DNA of 64,000 nt, taken from positions 1-64,000 of the forward strand of contig DUMB01000072.1 of the NCBI GenBank assembly GCA_012840085.1, read 5' to 3'. A program made the position numbers and the translations under genes. The DNA comes from Clostridiaceae bacterium (GTDB taxonomy: Bacteria > Bacillota > Clostridia > Acetivibrionales > DUMB01). The notes under the pieces are model-generated. The model searched no databases, was not told the DNA's origin, and saw only the letters and a program-made list of their open reading frames with translations. Below are positions 17,981 to 26,553 of the stretch, one piece after another. Positions within the stretch are counted from its first letter, which is position 1; every line of letters starts with the position of its first letter.

Positions 17981-18317
17981 TCATGGATATTGGACTGAAA
18001 GTCTGTTGACTCCACCCAGTGACGAAGCCCTCAGGTTTGATATTGAAATGACAAAATCTTTTGGATTTCTGCTGGTTTGGGGTGAAATGCTAAGCCCGTA
18101 TGATTTTAATGTAGAGCAGACCCAAAATGTTGTTTCTGAATTTATAGGATTTATTAATAGAGATTATAATCATCCGTCAATTATGGCATGTGTGCCTTTA
18201 AATGAATCCTGGGGAGTAGGAAATATAGTATCTGATAAGATGCAGCAAAATTTTGGCATGTCTTTGTATCATATTGCAAAAGCAATGGATCAAACTAGAG
18301 AGGTAATAAGAAAATAG
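17981..18317 (+). pseudogene. GH2 beta-glycosidase fragment
   Basis: The frame reads GYWTESLLTPPSDEALRFDI then EMTKSFGF, then LLVWGEM, then FINRDYNHPSIMACVPLNES with WGV. These are the barrel landmarks of glycoside hydrolase family 2 (beta-galactosidase/mannosidase/glucuronidase), including the Asn-Glu acid/base pair. The segment normally between EMTKxxGF and LLVW, carrying the RxxH region, is missing, and both ends of the protein are gone. It stands directly upstream of the carbohydrate locus. Confidence 0.85.
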
Positions 18318-18335
18318 ATGAATAGTTCAAAACTC

Positions 18336-18348
18336 AGCAGAATAGTGT
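18336..18348 (+). promoter_or_regulatory. 13-base motif shared with the sugar-importer promoter
   Basis: AGCAGAATAGTGT occurs here, 80 bases before the esterase gene, and again at 29446-29458 upstream of the sugar-binding protein gene; both are followed by a TAG-containing AT-rich stretch. A possible operator or activator site common to the locus, perhaps for the YesN-type regulator. Confidence 0.4.
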
Positions 18349-18427
18349 ACTTATAGCAGTTTTGTGGTCTTATACATGCTTCCATTCCTATGCTATCATA
18401 AAATAAAAATGATAGTCGAGGTGAAAA

Positions 18428-19498
18428 ATGGAGGCATTTGATTTCAATAAAAGCATGGAATATTTCTGGAAGAACAGGACCATGTACAATGAATCGGTGC
18501 TGATGGTATCCAACGACGGAAAACTGCCAGAAGCAAGTCTGCTTTACAAGCCAACAAAAATAATTTCAGTAAAAAATGCCCGTTTGGATAAAGAATATAT
18601 AGAGAACGTCGATTGGTTTTTTGAGGATGGCAAACTGAGACTTACAAAAAAATCCAGAGCTCCATTTCTAACCCGTGAACAACTCTATCCTGCCGAACCA
18701 AGAGAAGGTTGGACTCTTCCACGTATTGGCGGAGGTTATATACTTTTTCAGGAAGGACATTATTTACATGACATGCAGCTTAGTGTCACATATACTCATA
18801 CTGGAGACCAATGGACGGGGCCTGTACCGGTTTTTAACAAGGCAATGCTTAAGAAAACACTGGCCATCCTGGAAAGAAAAGAGACTTTGAAAATTGTCTT
18901 AAATGGGGATAGCATCTCAGCAGGAGCCAATGCCAGCGGTCTTATGTCAGTGCCGCCTTTTCAGCCGGACTGGGGACATCTTTTTGTACGAAAGCTTGAA
19001 GAGGTTTATGGAGCAAGGATTGAGTTTGTCAATACCTCAAAGGGCGGAGAAACCTCTGACTGGGGAATTCAAAATGTTGATACATTGGTGGCAAATCACC
19101 ACCCGGACCTGGTTATTCTAAATTTCGGAACCAATGATGGTACCTGCAGAATGCCTATAGACAGATATAAAAACAATATTGAAGGAATTATAAAAAAGGT
19201 ACGGAGTGTAAACTCTGATGCGGAGTTTATTCTGATATCACCCCTTATGCCAAATTATCTTGCTGCACTACCCAATAATCCGGAAATCAGCTTCTACGGA
19301 GAACAGGAGAAATATCTGCAGGCTTTGTATGAGATTAAAGAAGACGGAATTGTGGTTGTGGACATTATCAGTATTCACAAGGAACTTCTCAAACATAAAA
19401 AATATTACGATATATCCGGAAACCACGTAAACCATCCTAATGATTTCCTGATTCGTTGGTATGCGCAGGTACTGTGTACAACCTTGATTCAGGATTGA
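18428..19498 (+). CDS. SGNH/GDSL-family carbohydrate esterase
   Basis: 356 residues. An N-terminal beta-sandwich-like domain (about 1-145) precedes an SGNH hydrolase domain: block I NGDSISAG (Ser162), block II KGGETS (Gly), block III FGTNDG (Asn236), and block V GNHVNHPND (His336). This two-domain layout resembles acetyl-esterases that de-acetylate xylan or mannan oligosaccharides (CE2-like). There is no signal peptide, so it acts in the cytoplasm on imported sugar. It is the first gene of the locus; the GH130-type gene follows 32 bases later. Confidence 0.88.
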   Translation: MEAFDFNKSMEYFWKNRTMYNESVLMVSNDGKLPEASLLYKPTKIISVKNARLDKEYIENVDWFFEDGKLRLTKKSRAPFLTREQLYPAEPREGWTLPRIGGGYILFQEGHYLHDMQLSVTYTHTGDQWTGPVPVFNKAMLKKTLAILERKETLKIVLNGDSISAGANASGLMSVPPFQPDWGHLFVRKLEEVYGARIEFVNTSKGGETSDWGIQNVDTLVANHHPDLVILNFGTNDGTCRMPIDRYKNNIEGIIKKVRSVNSDAEFILISPLMPNYLAALPNNPEISFYGEQEKYLQALYEIKEDGIVVVDIISIHKELLKHKKYYDISGNHVNHPNDFLIRWYAQVLCTTLIQD

Positions 19499-19530
19499 TT
19501 TTAATATTGAGTATATAAGGAGAATTAAAA

Positions 19531-20739
19531 ATGAAACCAAAATTTACATATCTTACGGCACCGGCCATTGAACCACAGCCAGGCTGCATGTGGGCAGATA
19601 CAATGGTTTTGAACCCTGCCATTGTAAAGGATCCGGATTCTGATACCATTCACATGCTGTTTAGAGCAACTGGTCCCTGTCCTCACAAAAAAGCCTTTCC
19701 AGGGTGCAGGGATCCGTATCCCATTTTCCTAGGCTATGCTAAAAGCGAAGACATGGGCAGAACCTGGGAAGCTGACTTTTCAAGACCTGCTTTGGAGCCT
19801 TCGGTGGAATACGACAAAGATAAAATATATATAAAGGATGACCAGGGGAATATGGTGATGAATTACACCAATGGATGCCTGGAAGATCCAAGAATATTTC
19901 AGATTGAAGGACAGTATTACGTTACCATTGCCGGTCGCATGTTCCCTCCGGGCCCCTATTGGGATTTGAATCCGGAGGGTGCTGAGAATATACCAGAATG
20001 GGTTGGAAGCGAGGATGATCCAACCGGACTGAAGGACTGTAAGAATACTACTTCTTCAATATATAAATTGGATCTGAAAAGCTTGGCAAAAAAGGACTAT
20101 GCCAATGCATTTCAATACGTTTGCAATTTAACTGATCCACGGGTGGACGATAACAGGGACGTCTTTTTATTCCCTGAAAGAATGTTGATTAATGGAAAGC
20201 TAATGTATGTAATGATCCACAGACCTAATAACCCAAGCAATTTTGAAGCCGGAAAAGGACATACCAAGCCGTCCATCATGCTGGCTGCAGCTGAAAACAT
20301 AAGAGACTTTGCAACAGATAAGGCAATTCATAAATTTCTTGCTGAAGGAATATTTGATTGGGAACAGGAGAGAATCGGAGCCAGTTGGCCTCCAATCAGA
20401 ATCAGTCATGATGAATGGCTCCTGCAATACCATGGCAAAACCATGCCGGGTTATGGGTATACGCAGTCATTTATGATACTTCGAGAAAAGGAGAATGATT
20501 TTCCGGAGATTGTCCACCGCTGCCCCGAAAGACTTATGTATGCGCGTCAGGACTGGGAGATGCCGGATAAGTTTCAATGCCCCTGCATTTTCGCAACCGG
20601 CGGGATTGTTGTGGATGATACGCTGATCATAAGCTATGGAGCTGCCGATCAGAAGGTGGGTGTGGCATGGACTAGCCTCACTGGTATTATTGAGTTCGTG
20701 AAAAGGTTTGATGAAAATGGCAATCTGTTGAAGAAGTAA
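19531..20739 (+). CDS. GH130-type glycoside phosphorylase/hydrolase
   Basis: 402 residues, five-bladed propeller length. Motifs MWADTMVLNPAIV, HMLFRATGP and CLEDPRIF fit the family; the catalytic Asp of GH130 is the one in EDPR (here Asp119). The C-terminal FATGGIVVDDTLIISYGAAD is the conserved last blade. Known members phosphorolyse or hydrolyse beta-mannosides. Intracellular, no signal peptide, and paired with the esterase. Whether it is a phosphorylase depends on phosphate-binding Arg/His residues that I cannot place by eye. Confidence 0.85.
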   Translation: MKPKFTYLTAPAIEPQPGCMWADTMVLNPAIVKDPDSDTIHMLFRATGPCPHKKAFPGCRDPYPIFLGYAKSEDMGRTWEADFSRPALEPSVEYDKDKIYIKDDQGNMVMNYTNGCLEDPRIFQIEGQYYVTIAGRMFPPGPYWDLNPEGAENIPEWVGSEDDPTGLKDCKNTTSSIYKLDLKSLAKKDYANAFQYVCNLTDPRVDDNRDVFLFPERMLINGKLMYVMIHRPNNPSNFEAGKGHTKPSIMLAAAENIRDFATDKAIHKFLAEGIFDWEQERIGASWPPIRISHDEWLLQYHGKTMPGYGYTQSFMILREKENDFPEIVHRCPERLMYARQDWEMPDKFQCPCIFATGGIVVDDTLIISYGAADQKVGVAWTSLTGIIEFVKRFDENGNLLKK

Positions 20740-20827
20740 GGGTAAACCAGCTTATGAAGTATGTGTATTTAACATTTTATTATTTATCGTAATAGTTTTT
20801 TTTACATTTGGAGGAGTAGGTAAAGTA

Positions 20828-22363
20828 ATGGCAAAAGGCACAGTTTATTATGTAGACTCTGTAAATGGAAATGATACCAATAATGGCTTAAGTCCTGAGA
20901 CCCCATGGAAGACCTTTGACCCGGTTAATAAGACCACTTTTAAGCCGGGAGATGAGATTCTGCTTAAGTGTGGAGGTGTATGGAATGAGCAGTTGTATCC
21001 AAAGGGGTCGGGAACTTCAGACTTGCCTATCACCATCAGTTCCTATGGTACAGGCAGCAGGCCAGTTATCAACGGGGGAAGTCTTTCACAGGGTGCAGCA
21101 GTTTATCTATTTAACCAAAGTTACTGGGTTATAGAGAATCTTGAAGTAACCAATGATTCCGGTGTTGACAATTCAGGGACTGCCACAACACCAGGTGTCC
21201 CTCGGTATGGTATTCTCGCTGAGAATGATAGACCTCAAAGCGGCATAACAATTAGAAACAACTACGTTCATAATGTTAACGGAGCATTTAATCTGGTAGG
21301 TATTATGGATGCTCATATTAATGGTGGTATAACATTGCATGCAATAGGGCCTCAAGGCAAGTTTACCGATGTACTAATTGAAGGAAATACTGTGGAGAAT
21401 GTAGGACGCACTGGAATTGTTGCCTGGCAGGATAGATACTACGATAAAGTAGAGACTCAAATTGACAGAGATTTCATGGGAACAGGTTTGATTATAAGAA
21501 ACAATTTTGTTTCCAGGTTGGATAGCGATGGTATCCTTGTTTTTGGTTTTAAGGGATCACTGATTGAGTACAATGTATGCCAATCAGCAGGCTTGAAAAT
21601 GATTGAAGGTTTCAATATGAATTCCTGCGCAGGAATTTGGTCTACCCGGTCTGCTGATACAATTATTCAGTATAATGAGTCTTACGACTGCAGGACAAAC
21701 GACAATATCGACGGGCAGGGTTTTGACGTGGATGTGCTAAGCGACAATACCATAGTTCAGTACAACTATAGCCATCACAACCAAGGAGGCTTCCTGCTGT
21801 TGATGGGTGGGTACAATTCCAATGTTAAGGTCAGATACAATGTCATTGCAAATGAAGGCAACAAAAAAGGGATATTTACTTTTTCCTGGGGTACACCGCA
21901 AAATACCGAAATTTATAATAATACCATTTACATAGGTCCTGAGGACGGTGATGTGAAGGTAATCAACACTGATGGCGATATCAGCACCAATGATTATCAG
22001 TTCAGAAACAACCTGATTTATAATCTTGGAAGTGGAGAGTATAAGCTTCCTCAGATGAACGGTAAAGTGTTTGGTACCTTTGAGCATAACCTGTTTTTCG
22101 GGAATCATCCAGCTACCGAGCCCGCGGACCCATACAAGCTCACTGCAGATCCTATGCTTGTAGAACCTAAAAACTTTGGTACCGGAAGAATAGAAGCAGA
22201 TGGTCTGAAGCTTAAAAAGGGGTCTCCGGCTATAGGAGCAGGCAGTGTCATAAAAGATAATGGTGGTTTGGATTATTGGGGCAATGTGGTATCGGAAACA
22301 GAGCAGCCCAATATTGGAGCATACAATGGAAAAGGAGTTGTGGTTTTGGATTCACAGGACTAA
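20828..22363 (+). CDS. Right-handed beta-helix protein, no signal peptide
   Basis: 511 residues. It opens with YYVDSVNGNDTNNGLSPETP, the start motif of many secreted parallel beta-helix proteins, and contains dozens of IRNN/IEYN/IQYN turns typical of pectate-lyase-like coils, ending in a LKKGSPAIGAG motif. Unlike its tandem partner it starts just before the YYVDS motif with no signal peptide. The frame is open upstream and codes for a hydrophobic run (about 20768-20809) but contains no ATG, GTG or TTG there. GGAGGAG lies 12 bases before the ATG. Probably a polysaccharide lyase-like or binding protein; substrate unknown. Confidence 0.8.
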   Translation: MAKGTVYYVDSVNGNDTNNGLSPETPWKTFDPVNKTTFKPGDEILLKCGGVWNEQLYPKGSGTSDLPITISSYGTGSRPVINGGSLSQGAAVYLFNQSYWVIENLEVTNDSGVDNSGTATTPGVPRYGILAENDRPQSGITIRNNYVHNVNGAFNLVGIMDAHINGGITLHAIGPQGKFTDVLIEGNTVENVGRTGIVAWQDRYYDKVETQIDRDFMGTGLIIRNNFVSRLDSDGILVFGFKGSLIEYNVCQSAGLKMIEGFNMNSCAGIWSTRSADTIIQYNESYDCRTNDNIDGQGFDVDVLSDNTIVQYNYSHHNQGGFLLLMGGYNSNVKVRYNVIANEGNKKGIFTFSWGTPQNTEIYNNTIYIGPEDGDVKVINTDGDISTNDYQFRNNLIYNLGSGEYKLPQMNGKVFGTFEHNLFFGNHPATEPADPYKLTADPMLVEPKNFGTGRIEADGLKLKKGSPAIGAGSVIKDNGGLDYWGNVVSETEQPNIGAYNGKGVVVLDSQD

Positions 22364-22463
22364 AACGTAATAAAAAGTCACGGTAATACATTGGTTCTGT
22401 ATAGCAAGCCGGCAGCTTATAGAATCAGTTCAAATAAAAAATATAAATTTAAGGAGGTTCACT

Positions 22464-24485
22464 ATGAAAAAAAGAGTTCTGAGTTTATTTCTTGTTCTTG
22501 CTATGCTTTTGACATTGCCAACCGGTTTGAAAATGGTACAGGCCAGCAGTAAAGTTTATTATGTAGACTCGGTTTCAGGAAGTGATTCAAACAATGGTTT
22601 AAGCGAAAGTACGCCATGGCGTACCTTTGCAAATGTAAATGCGACGACATTCCAGCCGGGAGATAAGATTCTGCTTAAGTGCGGAGGTGTATGGAATGAG
22701 CAGTTGTATCCAAAAGGGTCGGGAACTTCAAACTCGCCTATCACCATCAGCTCCTATGGTACAGGCAACAGGCCAGTTATCAACGGGGGCAGTCTTTCAC
22801 AGGGTGCAGCAGTTTATCTATATAACCAAAGTCACTGGATTATAGAGAATCTTGAAGTAACCAATGATTCCGGTGTTGACAATTCAGGAACTGCCACAAC
22901 ACCAGGTGTCCCTCGGTATGGTATTCTCGTTGAGAATGATAAACTTCAAAGCGGCATAACAATTAGAAACAACTACGTTCATAATGTTAACGGAGCATTT
23001 AATCTGGTAGGTATTATGGATGCCCATATCAACGGCGGAATATCTGTCCGTGCATCAGGTTTCAATGGTAAGTGGAATAATGTTCTTATTGAAAACAACA
23101 CTGTCCAGAACGTTGGCCGTACAGGAATTGTTGCCTGGCAGGACAGATACTTCTTCCTGAGTCAGACATCCCCGGACAGAGCCTATATGGGTACTGGACT
23201 GATTATACGAAACAACACCGTTTCAAATCTTGACAGTGACGGAATCCTTGTACGGGGATTTGTAGGCTCAGTTATTGAGTATAATGTATGTCAGTCGGCA
23301 GGACTCAAAATGATCCCGGGGTTCGATATGAATTCATGCGCTGGGATATGGCCTTTAGCTTCAGCGGATACAGTAATTCAGTACAACGAAGCCTATGATA
23401 CCCGGTGCAACGATACTGACGGACAGGGCTTTGATGTGGATCTGGGAAATGACAATACAATAGTACAGTACAACTATAGCCATGACAACGAGGGAGGATT
23501 CATCCTTTTGATGGGCGGATACAATTCCAATGTAAAGATACGGTATAATATCAGTCAGAATGAAGGAAATAAAAAGGGTATCTTTACATTTTCATGGGGC
23601 ACACCGGTCAATACTGAAATATATAACAATACGATTTATATTGGTCCGGATTGTGGAGCAGTAAGACCCATCTATACGGATGGTGATGCAAGCACGAATA
23701 ACTATACGTTTAAGAATAATATTATCTATAACCTTGGTTCAGGAGATTATGAGCTTCCGACTGTAAATGGTGTAAAATACGGAACATTTTCACATAATCT
23801 CTTCTATGGAAATCATCCTGAAAATGAACCAGCGGATGCGAATAAGTTAACTTGTGATCCTATGTTTGAGAATCCCGGAAGCGGAGGTATAGGAATAACT
23901 TCTGTTGATGGTTACAAGCTTAAGGAAGGTTCGCCAGCGCTGTCATCAGGAACGCCTATCGCCAATAACGGTGGAAAAGACTATTGGGGAAATATTATAT
24001 CGCCAGGAGAAACACCCAGCAGAGGTGCATACCATGGATCTGGTACCGGCTCCACCGAGAAAACAATAGTTGATACGCTGGATAATTGGAATTACACATA
24101 TTCCCATACCAGCAACATGGTGTTTGATTCCACTAATCCATCCTATTTCAACGGGGATACCTCTAGAGTAAAACGAAGCAATAGCAGCACAGGTAACATT
24201 ATTTACAATTACAGCAATATAAAAACCTTCGTGGCAGATATCTATAAATTCGGTACAACAGACCTGAGCAAGGTTAAGTTCTATGCCTCTCCGGATAATG
24301 TAACCTGGACGCTGGTAAGTACTACGTATACTACACCTGTCTTAACTGAAAATGCATGGTATTCAACTACCTTTACCCCGGTTTCAAATCTCCCGCCGGG
24401 AACAAACTATCTAAAGGTGGAGTTAACGGATTCAAATGCATGGGCAACGCAAATAGGTCAGATGAGCATAACCTGCTCAGATTAA
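22464..24485 (+). CDS. Secreted right-handed beta-helix protein with C-terminal beta domain
   Basis: 673 residues; strong RBS AAGGAGG. Signal peptide MKKRVLSLFLVLAMLLTLP, cleavage near VQASS. The beta-helix (about 30-525) is closely related to the preceding gene. An extra domain of about 140 residues (TLDNWNYTYSHTSNMVF onward) resembles discoidin/F5-8C or similar sugar-binding jelly rolls. One DNA tract near the start is almost identical between the two genes while the rest is diverged. It probably attacks or binds the polysaccharide outside the cell. Confidence 0.9.
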   Translation: MKKRVLSLFLVLAMLLTLPTGLKMVQASSKVYYVDSVSGSDSNNGLSESTPWRTFANVNATTFQPGDKILLKCGGVWNEQLYPKGSGTSNSPITISSYGTGNRPVINGGSLSQGAAVYLYNQSHWIIENLEVTNDSGVDNSGTATTPGVPRYGILVENDKLQSGITIRNNYVHNVNGAFNLVGIMDAHINGGISVRASGFNGKWNNVLIENNTVQNVGRTGIVAWQDRYFFLSQTSPDRAYMGTGLIIRNNTVSNLDSDGILVRGFVGSVIEYNVCQSAGLKMIPGFDMNSCAGIWPLASADTVIQYNEAYDTRCNDTDGQGFDVDLGNDNTIVQYNYSHDNEGGFILLMGGYNSNVKIRYNISQNEGNKKGIFTFSWGTPVNTEIYNNTIYIGPDCGAVRPIYTDGDASTNNYTFKNNIIYNLGSGDYELPTVNGVKYGTFSHNLFYGNHPENEPADANKLTCDPMFENPGSGGIGITSVDGYKLKEGSPALSSGTPIANNGGKDYWGNIISPGETPSRGAYHGSGTGSTEKTIVDTLDNWNYTYSHTSNMVFDSTNPSYFNGDTSRVKRSNSSTGNIIYNYSNIKTFVADIYKFGTTDLSKVKFYASPDNVTWTLVSTTYTTPVLTENAWYSTTFTPVSNLPPGTNYLKVELTDSNAWATQIGQMSITCSD

Positions 24486-24513
24486 TTTGCATGCTTTAAG
24501 GTAAGAGTATTAA

Positions 24514-24543
24514 GGTTCGGCAGGAGATTGTGCCTGCCGGACC
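24514..24543 (+). other. Intercistronic hairpin
   Basis: GGTTCGGCAGG and CCTGCCGGACC form an 11-pair stem with an 8-base loop. No T run follows, so it may shield mRNA ends or weaken read-through rather than terminate. Confidence 0.55.
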
Positions 24544-24577
24544 AAGCTATTTGATAATAGTTAAAGGATGACGGCTT

Positions 24578-25204
24578 ATGAAATGCAATTTAAACAGAAA
24601 AATAATCATTTTAGCAGCAGTTGTTTTGGCGGGACTAATCAGTGCCACTGTGTTTATTAGCGTCAGAAATACCGGGGATCGGATTATTTTCACTGTGGAC
24701 GGTGATCCCGTTACCTACGATGAGTTTATAATGCAGGCTGGCATGGAAAGAGCCAATGTTATCTCCTATTTTCAAAATCAGTATAAAGCACAGTTTACTC
24801 AGGAGTTTTGGAATACGCCTTATGCTGAAGAATATCCTAAAGAAAAGCTGAAAAAAGTGGTTATTGACAAGTTAATACGAACCAAAGTAATAAAAAAACT
24901 GGCCCTTGACTATGGCATTATTTCGGATACAAGCTATAAAAATTTTATTTCCGAAATGAAGAAGGAAAACAAAAGAAGAGCCAAGGCTATAAAAGATAAT
25001 CAGCCGGTGTATGGACCTAAACAGTTCAGTATAGAGGCATATTATTCTTATTATATGAGTACACTGGAAGTTGCGATTAAGAATGCAATGAAAGCCGAAC
25101 CTGATCAAAAGCAGGAAATGTATGAGCAATTATTAGAAGAAAAAATCCGAAATGCAAAAATCGAAATTATGGAGAATGAATTAAGCAGCATTGAATTCAA
25201 CTAG
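24578..25204 (+). CDS. SurA/PrsA-like membrane-anchored chaperone-type protein
   Basis: 208 residues. An N-terminal anchor (about 8-30) is followed by VDGDPVTYDEFIMQAGMERA, the usual opening of SurA/PrsA N-terminal domains, and a long helical region with an EKLKKVVIDKLIRTKVIK motif. The parvulin prolyl-isomerase domain of full PrsA is absent. It lies in the sugar locus just before the regulator genes, so it may help fold the secreted beta-helix proteins; that role is inferred from position. Confidence 0.75.
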   Translation: MKCNLNRKIIILAAVVLAGLISATVFISVRNTGDRIIFTVDGDPVTYDEFIMQAGMERANVISYFQNQYKAQFTQEFWNTPYAEEYPKEKLKKVVIDKLIRTKVIKKLALDYGIISDTSYKNFISEMKKENKRRAKAIKDNQPVYGPKQFSIEAYYSYYMSTLEVAIKNAMKAEPDQKQEMYEQLLEEKIRNAKIEIMENELSSIEFN

Positions 25205-25275
25205 GGTGTTTGATTTTTAAATCATCATGTAATAGAATAATATATGTGCCCAAAATATGGTTCGGGGGTAAATAT

Positions 25276-26553
25276 ATGCTGACAATGTTGATTGTTGATG
25301 ATGAATACCTAGTAAGATTAAGGATCAAAGAGACCATCGACTGGCAGCAATATGGGGTTGAAATAGTGGGAGAGGCTGCTGACGGTGAAGAGGGCTTGAG
25401 CCTAGCACTTCAGTATAAGCCGGAAATTATCATAATGGACATGCGCATGCCGTTTATTGATGGCATGGAGTTGATGAAGGGAATAAGGGAAAACCAGCTT
25501 GGATCAAGAATTATTGTGTTGAGCGGCTATAATGATTTTGACTATGCAAAGGCAGCCGTGGATTATGGCGCTGATGCATACCTGCTGAAACCCATCGATA
25601 ATAAACATTTGATTGAGACCGTTCTAAAAGTCAAAGACAAAATCAAGCGCGAAAAGAGTACCACTCAGTATATTGAAAAATTAAAAAAGGAAATGTCCTC
25701 CGTCAAAAAACAATTGCTTCGGGACCTGCTGAAAGGGAATGTTACTGATTATATGGAGATACAGGAAAAAATCCAGCTCCTTGATTTGCCACTTGAGATG
25801 AAACATAACTATGTTATACATATTCGTATAGACCGCTTTAAATGGATGCTGGAGCAGCAGGCACAGACCGGAATTTTCAGCACCAAAAATGCTATTGGAG
25901 ATTGGATTGCCAGGAAGCTTCTGATAAGCTCCTTTTATATCGGGCTGATGGTAGATGTGACAGATGATGCGTGGACAGTCATTGTCCATCCGTTCAATAC
26001 GGAAAATCCGGATGAAACAATCAAACTCATCAAAGAGAATTGTCGGAAAATGACCGATGAATTGACCGAAGAATTTAAGCTGACCTTTTCTGTAGGAATA
26101 AGCAGAATGAGTGAGGGCCTGGATACTTTGAATGATGCGTATTTGGAGGCTGTAGAGGCTTCAAATATAAAGCTTTTATCAGGCTTAAACAGCATTGTAT
26201 ACAAGGGAGATAATGAATTAACCGGCTACCGAAGGGAAGTAATAGAGGCAATCAAGTATATAAAGAATAACTATTTTAAAGATATTTCCGTAGAGACGGC
26301 TTCCAAAGCATTATATATCAGTCCTTCCTACCTGATGCACCTATTTAAGGATGAACTGGGAAAGACCTTTAATGAATGTCTGACCGAATGCAGGATTGAA
26401 ATGGCAAAGGAGCTTTTGAAGGATCCCGAAAACAGAATGTGTGATATTTGTGTTAAGGTGGGATATAATGATGTTAAGTATTTCAGGCGTGTTTTTAAAA
26501 AAATTACTGGCATAAATCCCAGCGATTATGTGAGGTTGAAAAATGAGAACTAA
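25276..26553 (+). CDS. YesN-type response regulator with AraC DNA-binding domain
   Basis: 425 residues from ATG 25276, preceded by GGGGG; earlier in-frame starts lack this. Receiver domain (1-120) with Asp8-Asp9, phospho-acceptor Asp55 in IIMDMRMP, and the Lys in YLLKPID. A middle region (about 125-310) precedes an AraC double helix-turn-helix (about 320-425: ALYISPSYLMHLFKDELG and VGYNDVKYFRRVFKKITG). The gene overlaps the kinase gene by 11 bases, so the two are translated together. It probably activates the sugar-import and degradation genes on either side. Confidence 0.95.
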   Translation: MLTMLIVDDEYLVRLRIKETIDWQQYGVEIVGEAADGEEGLSLALQYKPEIIIMDMRMPFIDGMELMKGIRENQLGSRIIVLSGYNDFDYAKAAVDYGADAYLLKPIDNKHLIETVLKVKDKIKREKSTTQYIEKLKKEMSSVKKQLLRDLLKGNVTDYMEIQEKIQLLDLPLEMKHNYVIHIRIDRFKWMLEQQAQTGIFSTKNAIGDWIARKLLISSFYIGLMVDVTDDAWTVIVHPFNTENPDETIKLIKENCRKMTDELTEEFKLTFSVGISRMSEGLDTLNDAYLEAVEASNIKLLSGLNSIVYKGDNELTGYRREVIEAIKYIKNNYFKDISVETASKALYISPSYLMHLFKDELGKTFNECLTECRIEMAKELLKDPENRMCDICVKVGYNDVKYFRRVFKKITGINPSDYVRLKNEN

